NCBI GenBank assembly: GCA_033675545.1
Contig: JAWDGP010000089.1
Coordinates: 397,001 to 461,000 of the forward strand
Reading direction: 5' to 3'
Length of the DNA stretch: 64,000 nt
Origin: Elysia crispata
Lineage: Eukaryota; Mollusca; Gastropoda; Plakobranchidae
The notes under the pieces are model-generated. The model saw nothing but the letters and a program-made list of their open reading frames with translations. It was not told the origin of the DNA and did not search any database. This document shows, piece by piece, positions 10,257 through 20,949 of the stretch. Within the stretch, counting starts at the first letter, position 1. Each line of letters begins with the position of its first letter. A program made the position numbers and the translations under genes.

Positions 10257-13200
10257 ATGAAATTTTCACTTGTCCTATCTCTGTTGGTTGGAATGATGGC
10301 TGTTTTCATATTTAAAGGCCATTGTGCTGAATCGGAAGAGGAAGAAACTGACACAGTATCTGTTGAGGAAACTGAGAATGATGAGCCTTTAGATCCTGAA
10401 AAGGTGGAATATGCAAAAGGCTCAGTTTGTCAATACTGCAGCTACTGCAAGGTGATACAGTTTATGACAAATTAAAAAAAAAAAATTTTTAATGTTAAAA
10501 TTTTATTCTGAGATAAATTTAGTCCTACTATTGTTGAATTATGTAAAACTATGGGAGGCTCCAATTTGGCATGCAGTGGTCAAAGAATATTTTGCTTTCT
10601 TTTGCTTAAATTTAAAAATTATAGCTTGGTACACCTGACTATGAATATTTACTCAGTATTCTATAGGTGCATTGATTTCCTTTAACAAAGTAGTAAACGT
10701 AAAGTGATTTAGTTTGTATGTATAAGCTTGATTGTAAATGAATGATGAAGGAGTGCTTGTGGGTTTTTATCATACCATTTAGACCAGCCAGGTTTCATCA
10801 GGCCTTATAGTATGACACAACTTGCTGCTAATAATTACTGTCTTTTAGACTTGTGAGAGACTTTTTTTTTTGTTACAGTTTAAACAGAAATGATTTCTTC
10901 TCTTACTGAGATAAATATGATAACATCTGTCTCTTAACCACTCATGTTTCTTCTACAGCAATGGCATAACTGAGCAGTGCAGTCTTATCTTTGTGTTGAT
11001 TTTTATGTAATGAAAAGCATAGTCTGGAAATTTTAAAAGCTTTGCATTTAAAAGGATACCATCTCATAGACAGATGCTGAGATAACTTATTGCCTAAGCA
11101 ATTTTTCTGTGGTCTAGAATCTGTTTGTATTTTTGTCCGAAAAATGGGGGAGGGATTTTACTTCCTCTATTGTAAAACTTGAATTTGCCATATACCCAAT
11201 CAATTTTTTATCTCATTGTTTATGAATTACAGTGGAAACCTCATTATTCAAATTGTATGGGAATGAATTAAATCTTCAAATTAAGAGTATTCGAATTAAA
11301 AAAAAATGGATATAACAGAGTCTAAGACTCATTGAGTGAGTGTTTACTGAGCTTGCAAGTGCAACGAGCAACCCTCCCCTTCCCCCATGCCACGTCGCTA
11401 TCAGTATCAGTACAGAATTGCTACTGGTAATTACTTGTTAATGCATCTCCTCCCTTCTTGATTTGTTAGCGCACTGATCAGCCTTTCTTGGGCAGTGATT
11501 GGCATTGTTTGCTGCTTGAGAGATGCATGTAGCACTTTTGTGATGCCTTATCGACTTTGAATTAAGAGAATCAAATCAGAAAGGCTTCGAAACACGAGTC
11601 CAATTCTAACAAAGCCAAAGAGAAAAAAAAAAACCTATCATCTTGCAAAATTCGGTTTGTGAGAAATTCGAATAATCAGACTTCGGTTTTTGAGGTTTCC
11701 ACTGTATCTTTTGATGATCAGTGTGGTATGAAATTTAACTGCATCATTAAGTTTACATTAAAGTAATTTTCACTCATTGTGTAGGCCTAATGATACAAGA
11801 ATGTTCTACAACATTGTCTAGATTAAAGTATATAGAAGGAAAAAGCAATGGAGATAGGATAGACAGATATGTTAAACAGCAAAAGATCTAATGCTGATAT
11901 TACACAATTTGTTTGAGTTGGCTGAGGGACTTCTTATTTCCAGCATTGAAAATACTTTACGGATCATTTTGTGAAACTTAGAATCTCTAGGCATTCAGAT
12001 TGTCCTATGTTGACAGTTATATCTTAAAATTTGATAGTTTTTCCTCTTTTTTTTTATTTGTAATGAAAAGTAGACTTTTCTCTCTTCATTTTCATTTCCT
12101 AATAACAACAAAGATGTAAAAGTTAAACAAGTATTAAGCTAGGACTCAGTTCAGAGTTTATTACTGAGGAGCATGTTGGTAGAACCTGGTCAATCTAATC
12201 TGGGTGTGACTGGTAGCATGTGCTGACCTCTGCCAATCATTTTTAGAGGTCTTAACAAAAATTATATCATTTGTTAACTTAATATTAAATTTTTTAAGGA
12301 AGCCTTATCTTAAATTTATTGAAAGTCTTTTTTTTTTACTAACGCAAATATATTCAGCAAAAAAATCCAAACTCTTTGGGCTATGAACTTTGATTGCACT
12401 TTGATATTTTAAGAGACACAAAATTAAGATGACTCTAGTATGATTCACAGTCAAAGCACAGTTAGGAGAAGCAGGAAGTTTTAAAAAATAATTTAAAGCT
12501 TATTAAGGGATTAGTGTGGTATAAAAAAGAAAAAAGAATTTTGCAGAAGGAAAACAAAAAAATTTCTTTGATAATTTGACTATGTGGTGATTTTTATCAA
12601 GAAGCAAGACCCTAGCTCTGAATGTCTGGATGTATTTCTAAGCTACAAGGATGGTGGTAAATAATAAGAGTGGGAGGTAAAATCTATGAGGACATATTAG
12701 AATGCAAAGTGTTTTAAATTCCTTTACTGGAGAACTGTTAGTATCATTCATGATGCACCAAATCCACTGTTTTAGGATTTATCCATTAGCACAATGGCTA
12801 TATCCTCAAAGTCATGAAAAAGGTTTCACACCTGCAATACACATTGAAAAAACGCAATTTTAAAAGTCTTGAATTTTCTGTATAAACTCATTACAGTCAG
12901 TCATCTTTTTCTTGTATAAAAAGGAAAAAGGGTTGTACCAAAAGGCTTTTAAAAATTAAAAATAAATTACAATAATTGTGAACATTGTTTCCCAGTGAAC
13001 AAAATAGAAAAAGGTTTAGATTGCTTCTGAACATTTTTCTTCAAACAGTACATTTTTCTCCTTTCTCACAGTTTTGCAAGCTGTGTGACCAAGATTGTCC
13101 CTGTAAAAAAAGCAAAACCCAACCTAACTGTGACATGTGCAAGGTAAATTTTTATTTTGTCCTCCTGAAAGGATAGTAAGTGTAATTAATTTATAGATAG

Positions 13201-15175
13201 CTCTATATTATTAGTGCTGTGATCTTTATGTATTTCATGCTTCATTTTTTTCCTTTTGAGAATGTCATGAATTTTTTACTCAAGACAATAATGAAAGAAA
13301 ATGAAGCACATAAAGTGCATTAATTGTTTGTAATGTTAATCTGTTCGTCGTGATTTATAGAAAATGGTCTACTTTTTTATTATAGCATTGCACATTTTGA
13401 AGATTCAATATTATTCTAAATACCAAGATGTAATAATATGATTTGAAATATATTTTTTACAGTATTGCAAGTTCTGTTATCTATGTTCAGCCTTTTGTGA
13501 CACTGTGTGCTCTGCAGGTTAGTTTTATATCATTTATAGATGATTTTGTGTCTGTTTTAAGAATGCACAAGAAATATCTGCCATTGAATCTAATTAAGTT
13601 GCTTTTTTACCCTTAGGCTTGAGGTCTCTTTTATCCAGTTGTGGTGTATGATTAAGTTTAAGGTATTAAAAAGAACTTTTTATTGGTATTGATATGATTT
13701 CATAACTGTTACTGGTAAGTTGTCAACTTGTATACTTTGATTGTATTAATTTTTACCTTTCAAGAATCATGATCAACAATATATATGTATATTTCTTTTA
13801 AACTTGTCTGGGATTAAATGAAATAGATAAAACTTTTCATAATCTTGACATTAGATAAGATCATGACACTTTTTCTTTCATATATCTACTTTTTATTGAG
13901 TAGTGAATATAATGATGAAAGAAATGATTTCTGTCATAGTTTTATAAACACTTGTTGATAAAGACCACTACTCTGAACATAACTTTGTCCCACCATATTT
14001 TCATGACTAAAAGATATGTCTTCATCCAAATTACTTTCAATATTGATTTTAGTCACATCTTTTAAATAAATGGAGACTGATGTTCTGAAGAAGTTTGATT
14101 GTGCAGGAGGTAGAGATTCCAATTAATTATATAGAAAACCAACCAAAAAAAAATCATTATAATACCTCTTATCTCAACACTAATCAACTTGTATGAAACT
14201 TTTACATAAGCATACTGAAATGTTCATCATTCTAAATAACTAATACACAGTTTCATATGTATGATAAAATGTAAAATTATTTTAAAGTGGCATTCATTTT
14301 TTCATTTCCTTTCTTTTTAAATTCTACTTAGACTTAGATTCAGATGTACCTTTAGATCTCAGTTCAGCATGTAAAGTGGTATCAGCATCGTCTGAATCAT
14401 AGGATTAGTATAATCAAATTTTTCGTGAGGCTAAATGTTGAAAAGAAAAATTAGCTCAACTTTTTGATTTGGAGGTATCCATTGGCTTGGACAAACATTT
14501 TACATTTCCACCTTGTGTATATTATTTTTTATTTAAAGAAGAGAACACTAAATTGGTAATATTCCTTTTCCAAAAAAAATTTTGCGAAACTAAAATCCTG
14601 CTGGTCCATAGGAGGCAAGTTGACAAACTTTTAGTACAGTAGAGGAATTTTATATGCAAGTCCTATATTTCTTCTTCCAAGAAAAGAATGGCAATTCTAA
14701 TGCTCTTTTATTATGTCTCCAGGAGGAATCCTTGACAGAGTGTCAGCCTCAATTGTGAAGTAAGTCGCTCAATTTCATGAAAGTCATAGCATGTTTTCAT
14801 ATACAGTCGACACTGCATAAGTCGATGTCGCATAAGTGGATTTTCATTCAAGTCGACTTTTTGGATCAGGCCCGCCCCCTTCCAATAGCAAGAAATAGAG
14901 GCCAACGCTTAACTCGATTTTTACATAAGTCGATCTTGGACTGCCCAGCGCCGCATAAAGAAATCGTTTTTTTTTTACCCGAAATCAACGTTTTTGTTCA
15001 CTCTAGCCCATTTTCCAACAACGCGATGTGGTCAGTGTGTGTTGTCAGCAGTTGTCTTTGTGCACACACTCTATACACGCCCCTATACCTCCTTAACTAG
15101 TTACAATAACAGTTTCAATGTGGCATTAGAAAGAAGCCTCAGTCCAGATGTGGTGATTGCATCATCAATGTAAAC

Positions 15176-15217
<42 letters not shown>

Positions 15218-16578
15218 CTCTCTCTACCTTTCAAGTGTCACTGGTTCTGGACCCTGTGTGTGCCAATCAATCTACGCGCGTGTCGGAAGCGAACACACAC
15301 AGACAGAGCGGTCCGTTCGCTTTGAGGCAAGGAGCTCATCCCCCGCGCCCCAGCCCAATCACAGGAACTGATTGGCTGACAAAGAAATATTTCATTGTAG
15401 ATCTACATTATCTCTTTGCACTGTGTGGGATGGGCCAGTGTTCACCGGTCTGCCTGGTTTCGCTCTTCCATCCCCACTTCCCCCTTCCCTTGATGTTTCA
15501 GAGTGGCTAAGAAAAAGAAAAGCCCAACTCGTACTGAAATGCATAATCGAAAGTAACCAATCGCACTTTAGCGATACTTAGTCACTGTGTCTTAGTAGAT
15601 CTAATGTGTATAGCACTTGCTTCGATTAGAACGCTTTCACAACTTCCAATTTCACTAGCTTCAGTCTCTATCTTGCGCTCCCATTGTCTAGAACTACGGT
15701 AACATACCAACACTCGATCATTTTCCTGCGTTATAGGCATGAGAAACCTAGAGTCCCATCAGGCTGCTCGTTTATTATCTTTAATTTAGCCAGCCGTACT
15801 ACAAATTTACAAGATAACGACTAGAAAACTGACCACCCTCACTTTAAAACACAAGATTGAACTTATCGACGAAGTTGAAAAGAAAACTGTGCCGGCTAAC
15901 ACTGTCTCCGCCATTATGAAAAAGAAGGATCATTATCGGGACCTATACCTGATTCCTCATTTACGCTTGTGTTGGAATTGTTTTTAAATCTTTCTTTGTA
16001 TTTTTATTATTATTCTGTGGAAAATAAAATTAATTAAATCATATAACATCATGCTAATAATAAAGATGAAACGAAGAACAAAACAAACTAACAAGATAAA
16101 ACAACAAAAGAAAAAGACACATAATAATACACATAGTACATACATGTACACTATCTGATAATATAAGTGATATGGGGGTGGTGCTAAGCAATTTTTTTTC
16201 CAACAGGGGAGGTAAGTCAATAATCACATAACTCGATTTTTCACATAAGTCGATCTTTTTAATTATGTCCCCTGGACAGTGTCAACTGTATTAAGCAGTT
16301 TTATCACACATTTTGCATAAGTATAAAAGGATCTTTCAGAATAAGGCACCCTCAGTAGAAGTTCCAGTCTTACCTTTCCTTTGAGTAGCACTAGCTGTTC
16401 CTACACATTGATCTATTGATGATAATCATACATATGTATTTAAAATTGTAATCGTAATCCCTGCTCATTTTTTAAATTTTATTTTTCCAGCTCTCTACCA
16501 TCGTTTAATAAAGAGGAAGTAGATGGTGATATTGATGCTGTCAAATATTGGATTGACAAGAAGAAGGATGAGTTGTAA
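10257..16578 (+). CDS. ER-lumen cysteine-ladder protein with C-terminal KDEL (148 aa)
   Basis: Coding exons are 10257-10451, 13072-13143, 13463-13517, 14723-14759 and 16491-16578. All have GT-AG borders and the frame is continuous across every junction. Residues 1 to about 24 form a signal peptide (hydrophobic core LVLSLLVGMMAVFIF). Residues 25-50 are a Glu/Asp-rich linker. Cysteines fall at 58, 61, 64, 67 and 70, then 74 and 76, again at 85, 88, 91, 94 and 97, then 101 and 105: two ladders of five Cys at every third position. A short tail with an amphipathic segment (VDGDIDAVKYWIDKK) ends in KDEL, the receptor signal for retention in the ER lumen. Likely roles are metal binding or disulphide chemistry, but I do not recognise a named family and do not assign an enzyme. 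Introns 1 and 2 are phase 0 and both cut just after a CxxCK motif, so exon 2 is one repeat module. Intron 1 holds a MITE and intron 4 a pogo-like transposon. Gene structure is confident; function is not. Confidence 0.88.
11230..11704. mobile_element. Pogo/Tigger-like MITE, complete
   Basis: The left end is CAGTGGAAACCTC and the right end its complement GAGGTTTCCACTG. TA lies on both sides (11228-11229 and 11705-11706). The inner terminal-repeat sequence contains ATTCGAATT-type motifs. It carries no ORF, so it is non-autonomous. It sits in intron 1 of the KDEL-tailed gene. TA target duplication and CAGT ends are typical of the Tc1/mariner-pogo superfamily. Confidence 0.8.
14804..16288 (+). mobile_element. 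Pogo-like DNA transposon remnant with transposase relic
   Basis: The ends are CAGTCGACACTG at 14804 and, inverted, CAGTTGACACTG ending at 16288, flanked by TA at 14802-14803 and 16289-16290. Longer inverted similarity (CATAAGTCGAT repeats) continues inside. At about 15839-15958 a frame reads LTLKHKIELIDEVEKK... and then SAIMKKKDHY, like the N-terminal CENP-B/psq helix-turn-helix of pogo-family transposases. No catalytic DDE region is evident, so internal deletion is likely. A (TC)n tract lies inside at 15180-15213. The element lies wholly in intron 4 of the KDEL-tailed gene. Confidence 0.75.
15180..15213. repeat. (TC)n microsatellite
   Basis: About 17 TC units inside the pogo-like element at 14804-16288. 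The same CT/GA dinucleotide type recurs throughout the window. Confidence 0.95.
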
Positions 16579-16702
16579 ATAGAGATCGGTGAAAAGAACT
16601 AAATGTGTGAATGTGTCAGAAGAGGGATTGTACCAACTGTGTATGGTTATGCTTTATCTTGAACTAGTTTATGGCCTTTTAAATTGTGAAGACAATGAAA
16701 TC

Positions 16703-16774
16703 TGACTAGGATATGAGATAATTTTTAACCACTGAAATTAGGATTTGACTAGGATATATGAAATAATTTTTAAC
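16703..16774. repeat. Two-copy duplication, period 42 bp
   Basis: TGACTAGGATAT plus AATAATTTTTAAC-like sequence is repeated at 16703 and 16745 with small differences. It lies just downstream of the stop codon of the KDEL-tailed gene. Confidence 0.7.
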
Positions 16775-17796
16775 TTAAACCATCAAAACAAGAAATGCTC
16801 AAATATTTTAAAAAATTTAAAATTGTTAAATTTTGAAAATAATTTTATGTACTGGTATTATTATTATTATGTTTTGTTTTTTCTCCTACTTTTCTACTTT
16901 TATATTTTTTCCTTTCGAATCATCAAACAATGACAAGGCTATTTTTTTTCCTTATAATTGTTTTTTTACACTTGTATTCCAACCTTTCCATAGTCTGTTC
17001 AACTTTTTTTTTCCTATGCCAATATTTTTGTGGTATGTATTTGGAGGGTCAATAACTCTGTTCTGTGTAAACTACCATTTTTAATTATTACATTGGTCAA
17101 ATAGTATTACACCTAAATTTTTACCCTGAAAGCATTTGTTAAATGTTTAATATAACCATTCTTCAATGAAATAAAAAAAATATATGAATAAAAATCTCCC
17201 AGAGGCAAATTACATACTTTCAGGATTTTGATTTTGGAAGAAAAGAAAAAGAAAAAAAACATTTCAGTAATGTGTTGTTAGTGATGCAATGTGTGTATAT
17301 TTTAGTAGTGCTAAAGGAGCCATTTCTGTACTCACTTCCCTTGTAGTACAATACACTTAGGAATCATATCTACACTTCATACATATATGTATGATTCGCA
17401 TCTCTTTTAAACCCTGATCACAGTAAAAGAATCAATTTAGAGAGAGTTTAGACAAAAACTAAGTGTTTTTGCATTTTTTTTTTACTCTTCTTTACATAAT
17501 TGTCTTTTCTGTCATTAGGTAGCTTTGTTAAATATATTTGAATCTTAAATAACCATCATTTGTCAAAAGAAAGTGATCAGGATGTATGTACAAAAATGAT
17601 CCGCAATAAGAAAGATAAATTTCATGTAGAAAGAGCACATTATTTGAATTATCTGCAACTCAGTCTGTCATGTTTAAATCAAACAGGATTCTTTGATATC
17701 ATATATTCATCAGGATCTTTTTTTACGAGCAGATTTCCTTTTTTTTTAATGTCTTAATACATATAACTTTTAAACTGCTATTATTCAGTGTAGAAA

Positions 17797-17990
17797 ATGC
17801 AGCTCAGTGGTCAGTATGTTGGACTTGTGATCCAGTGGCTGCAGGTCCAATTGCAAACCACATTGTTTGCTACTACAAAGGGAAAGCACTCATCTTCATT
17901 TTCTTTAGTCCACCCATCAGTAAAATGGGTATCTTGTTAAAGAAGTTGTGTGGTATCAGAACCCAAAAGAAAGCAGTACTGTGATGCTCT
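17797..17990 (+). mobile_element. tRNA-derived SINE
   Basis: The tRNA-like head has an A-box GCAGCTCAGTGGTCAGTA at 17801-17818, an anticodon-arm-like stem (TTGGACTTGTGATCCAG) and a B-box-like GGTCCAATTGC at about 17845-17855. The body that follows includes CATCAGTAAAATGGGTATC, reminiscent of the stretch in MIR/CORE-type SINEs, although that resemblance is from memory and short. The head is too diverged to be a working tRNA gene. Confidence 0.6.
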
Positions 17991-20885
17991 GAAATATGAG
18001 TTGAATTTTTTTTTCTTTTCTGTTGCAGAAAGATATATTGATTCTTTTGAGTCACTTTAATGGGGGCTTATGCAAATTCCTTCTATCCTTAGATGGTCTT
18101 ATCTTAAACATTTAAGACAAAGATGATGTTGGATGCCCCTAAATCTGTTTTAGCACTTTCTGTTTCACCCTGCAGGCCATCAAAAGTAGTGGGAATAGAC
18201 ATTCACAGGCATTGAGGCAAATGTTTATCACCATATTATGATCCTATGGTTCACCATGGTGCACAAGAAGTAAATTTACTTATATTTTCAAATCCAAACG
18301 TGGCTTTGTGAACCATATCAATTTATCTTATAAAATTGGAGAGGTGTGTGTTTGATTGTATCAGAAAAAAAAAGTTATGGCAAAGGATCAATGTTATTAT
18401 GTCATGGGATAAAAAAGAAAACATTCTCAGAAAAAAAAAAAGATGCCCTTTGCTTATTACAATTAATTTTATGTGTGAGTGGGTGTGTGTGATAAATGCC
18501 ATTTGTCTCTCCCTATTCCTGCATTTGCTTTTTAATGGGAGTGTTTATGTCATACTTTTGTTTGATGCTTAAGTCAAATCCAGCTCATTCCATTTTGAAG
18601 AACTGTCGTATCACCATTCCTTAATTTCTGTTATTTTATTTATGTGTTTTTAAATTTTTGCCTGCCTTTGTAAGCCTTCAAAAAAAATCACTTTTGGTTC
18701 ATTTATTTTTGTTTAAAGTATCTGATGAGTACTTTCAAATCAAATTGGATGTACTGTTTGAGGCATGTTTGCTTGTGAGAGGGAAAATCAAATGGCAATA
18801 GCCAGATATCTCAATTAATTGACCACTGCATCAAAAGTAAGAGGGTTCTACAATCATATTCTATTGTAAACTGTTTGGGAATGGATTAGATCTAGCCTTA
18901 CCCTTGGTTTGACAATAGCCTATCCCCTGATAAACATTCACAAGAACTCCTAAGGAAATATAACTAACCAAAGCAAGATAATGTTTGTGAAGGATATATG
19001 AGATGAGTTTGTACATAAAAATCTAAAATGTTTGTTGTAACTCAACATTAAGTTATCAGGATACAAATTTATAACATATTTATATTTTGTCTTGTGAGTA
19101 TATTTAGTCTTTTTGAACTACTTATTTGAAGTGAATATTGCAAATTAAAGAAGCATTGCAGGTCTTTTTAATTACATTCAATCATCTGTATATCTACATA
19201 TCTATTGGTATGTATGAATTGATATTCATTATTAGAGATTTGTTGTGCAGGAACAATAACACATTCTTTCTTTTCAATTTTTGTGCCAGTACATGAGTAA
19301 GTTAGAAAGCATGAACCAGTTGCTTTGAATTGGAATAGACCTGTTTTGATTATTCTAGAAAATAGTCGAAATGTGTGACACAAAAATTGAATTTTAAAAG
19401 TTGACAGATGTGCTTACAAATGTCATCCTTCAGTCTATGTGCTGTGTGGTAATATGATGAATGTCATTTCCTCTAAAAAAAAAGTCATGGTAGTTAAGAA
19501 TATCAGCCTTATTTTATCTCATCTGCAGGCCATCCTGCAGCAATAAAAGTTTTGATCTGATTTCAATTTTCTTCTTTTTTTTTTTTAGCTGAAAGGCTGA
19601 GATAATGTCAAGCACCATAAGCGCTTTTTTCCTCTCTCCAAAATTCCATCACATAATGTACTTTAGGGACGTTAGCTTGTCTTGTTCATTCTGATTCAAG
19701 TTTGTCCCTCCCTAAATCTCCATCAATTTTTGGCTTGTGAACACTTTTATTCATTATCAAATCTATTGTGTAGAGGCATTCATCGGAGAACCAGTTGGAT
19801 GTTTATTAGAAATGTCACGAAGGCCTGAAAATATAAAAATGGCCTTTTGTAATGACTGGTAGGGTTTCTTTTGCAATGAACGAGATTGACTTGGTCTATT
19901 TCTGCTCTTTTAGTTTTAAAATGTTTGATTGCTCAAAATCAAACCCCCTTGGTCTTGAGTTGTTCATTATTTAGTTTGCAGTGTACTCCACCTCTAATTT
20001 TTTCCAATAACACCACCTGCAGAACAATGTGTAAAGATAAGGGTCTAGTCAGTATGCACCTTGTGTAGGTATCCAGTGGGACAGGCTCGAGACATATAGT
20101 CCTTGTAGCGGTTTTACCTTGCAATTTTCAAATCTTGTGTATGCTCTTCTGGTCTTTCTTTTTTGTTTAATGAACAAAACATATCTTTATTAAGTCCCAC
20201 TAGCTCAACTCAAAGCAAAAAAATATTGATGTTTCTGAAATTAATAAAATCCATTGCACAAAGCAAAAATTGATCCTATCTTTGTTCATTTAAACACAAA
20301 CCTGATAGTTCTGATTTCTTAACTATTGAAGCTATCATTATGGGGAGGAGGTTTCGTGAGAAACAGAAAATTATAGCTATCTTCTTTGTAATAGCAAATT
20401 AAATGTTAGATTTCAACAGTATTTGTATAAAATAAGACAGTTACTAGAAATTTATTATTGCGCATTTCAAAGTTCAGCTTAAAGAGAATTTCTTTTTACT
20501 GAGGAATCTTGGTGACAATGCTTGTGTTTTGTATATGTTCTAATAGATTTGTGTTTATTTTGTATTGAATATGATTATTTTGAGAGAATCTCTGAAACTC
20601 ATTCATTGTTTCTTTTGACTATGACTTAATTCTATATATTTTCTCCACTACTTTCCTTCCATCTCAAAATGCAGAAACCAAAAACAACCTAAATACTTAA
20701 GTCTACAGGTTTAAATGTGTTATTGTAAAGCATGTATGTTTATTCACAAATATATTGTTCTAGCATTTTAATTTATGAATTTGTAGTTGGTCTTTTTCAA
20801 TTTTTCTCAATTTTTATGTTAAATTTGTTGCTTATCTGTGTTTATTATATTTGCCAACACTACACAAAGATGTAATATTTCTGCA

Positions 20886-20891
20886 AATAAA
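20886..20891 (+). terminator. Polyadenylation signal AATAAA with GT-rich downstream element
   Basis: The canonical hexamer is followed by a GT-rich run at about 20918-20940. This is the textbook arrangement of a vertebrate/invertebrate cleavage-polyadenylation site. It is the best candidate end for the transcript of the KDEL-tailed gene. Confidence 0.6.
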
Positions 20892-20949
20892 CTGAGACCT
20901 TTTACTTAAATGTGCTTATTGTTTTGTGTGTGTGGGTTTTTTTTTTTTC

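Larger units (their letters stand above)
16579..20912 (+). other. Probable long 3' UTR of the KDEL-tailed gene
   Basis: After the TAA at 16576-16578 no further coding signal on the plus strand is convincing. AATAAA candidates occur early (17170-17175 and 17187-17192). The best one is at 20886-20891, followed within 25-60 bases by a GT-rich element (TTGTTTTGTGTGTGTGGG). If that distal site is used, the 3' UTR is about 4.3 kb and contains the SINE at about 17797. Alternative use of the proximal signals is plausible. Confidence 0.45.
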
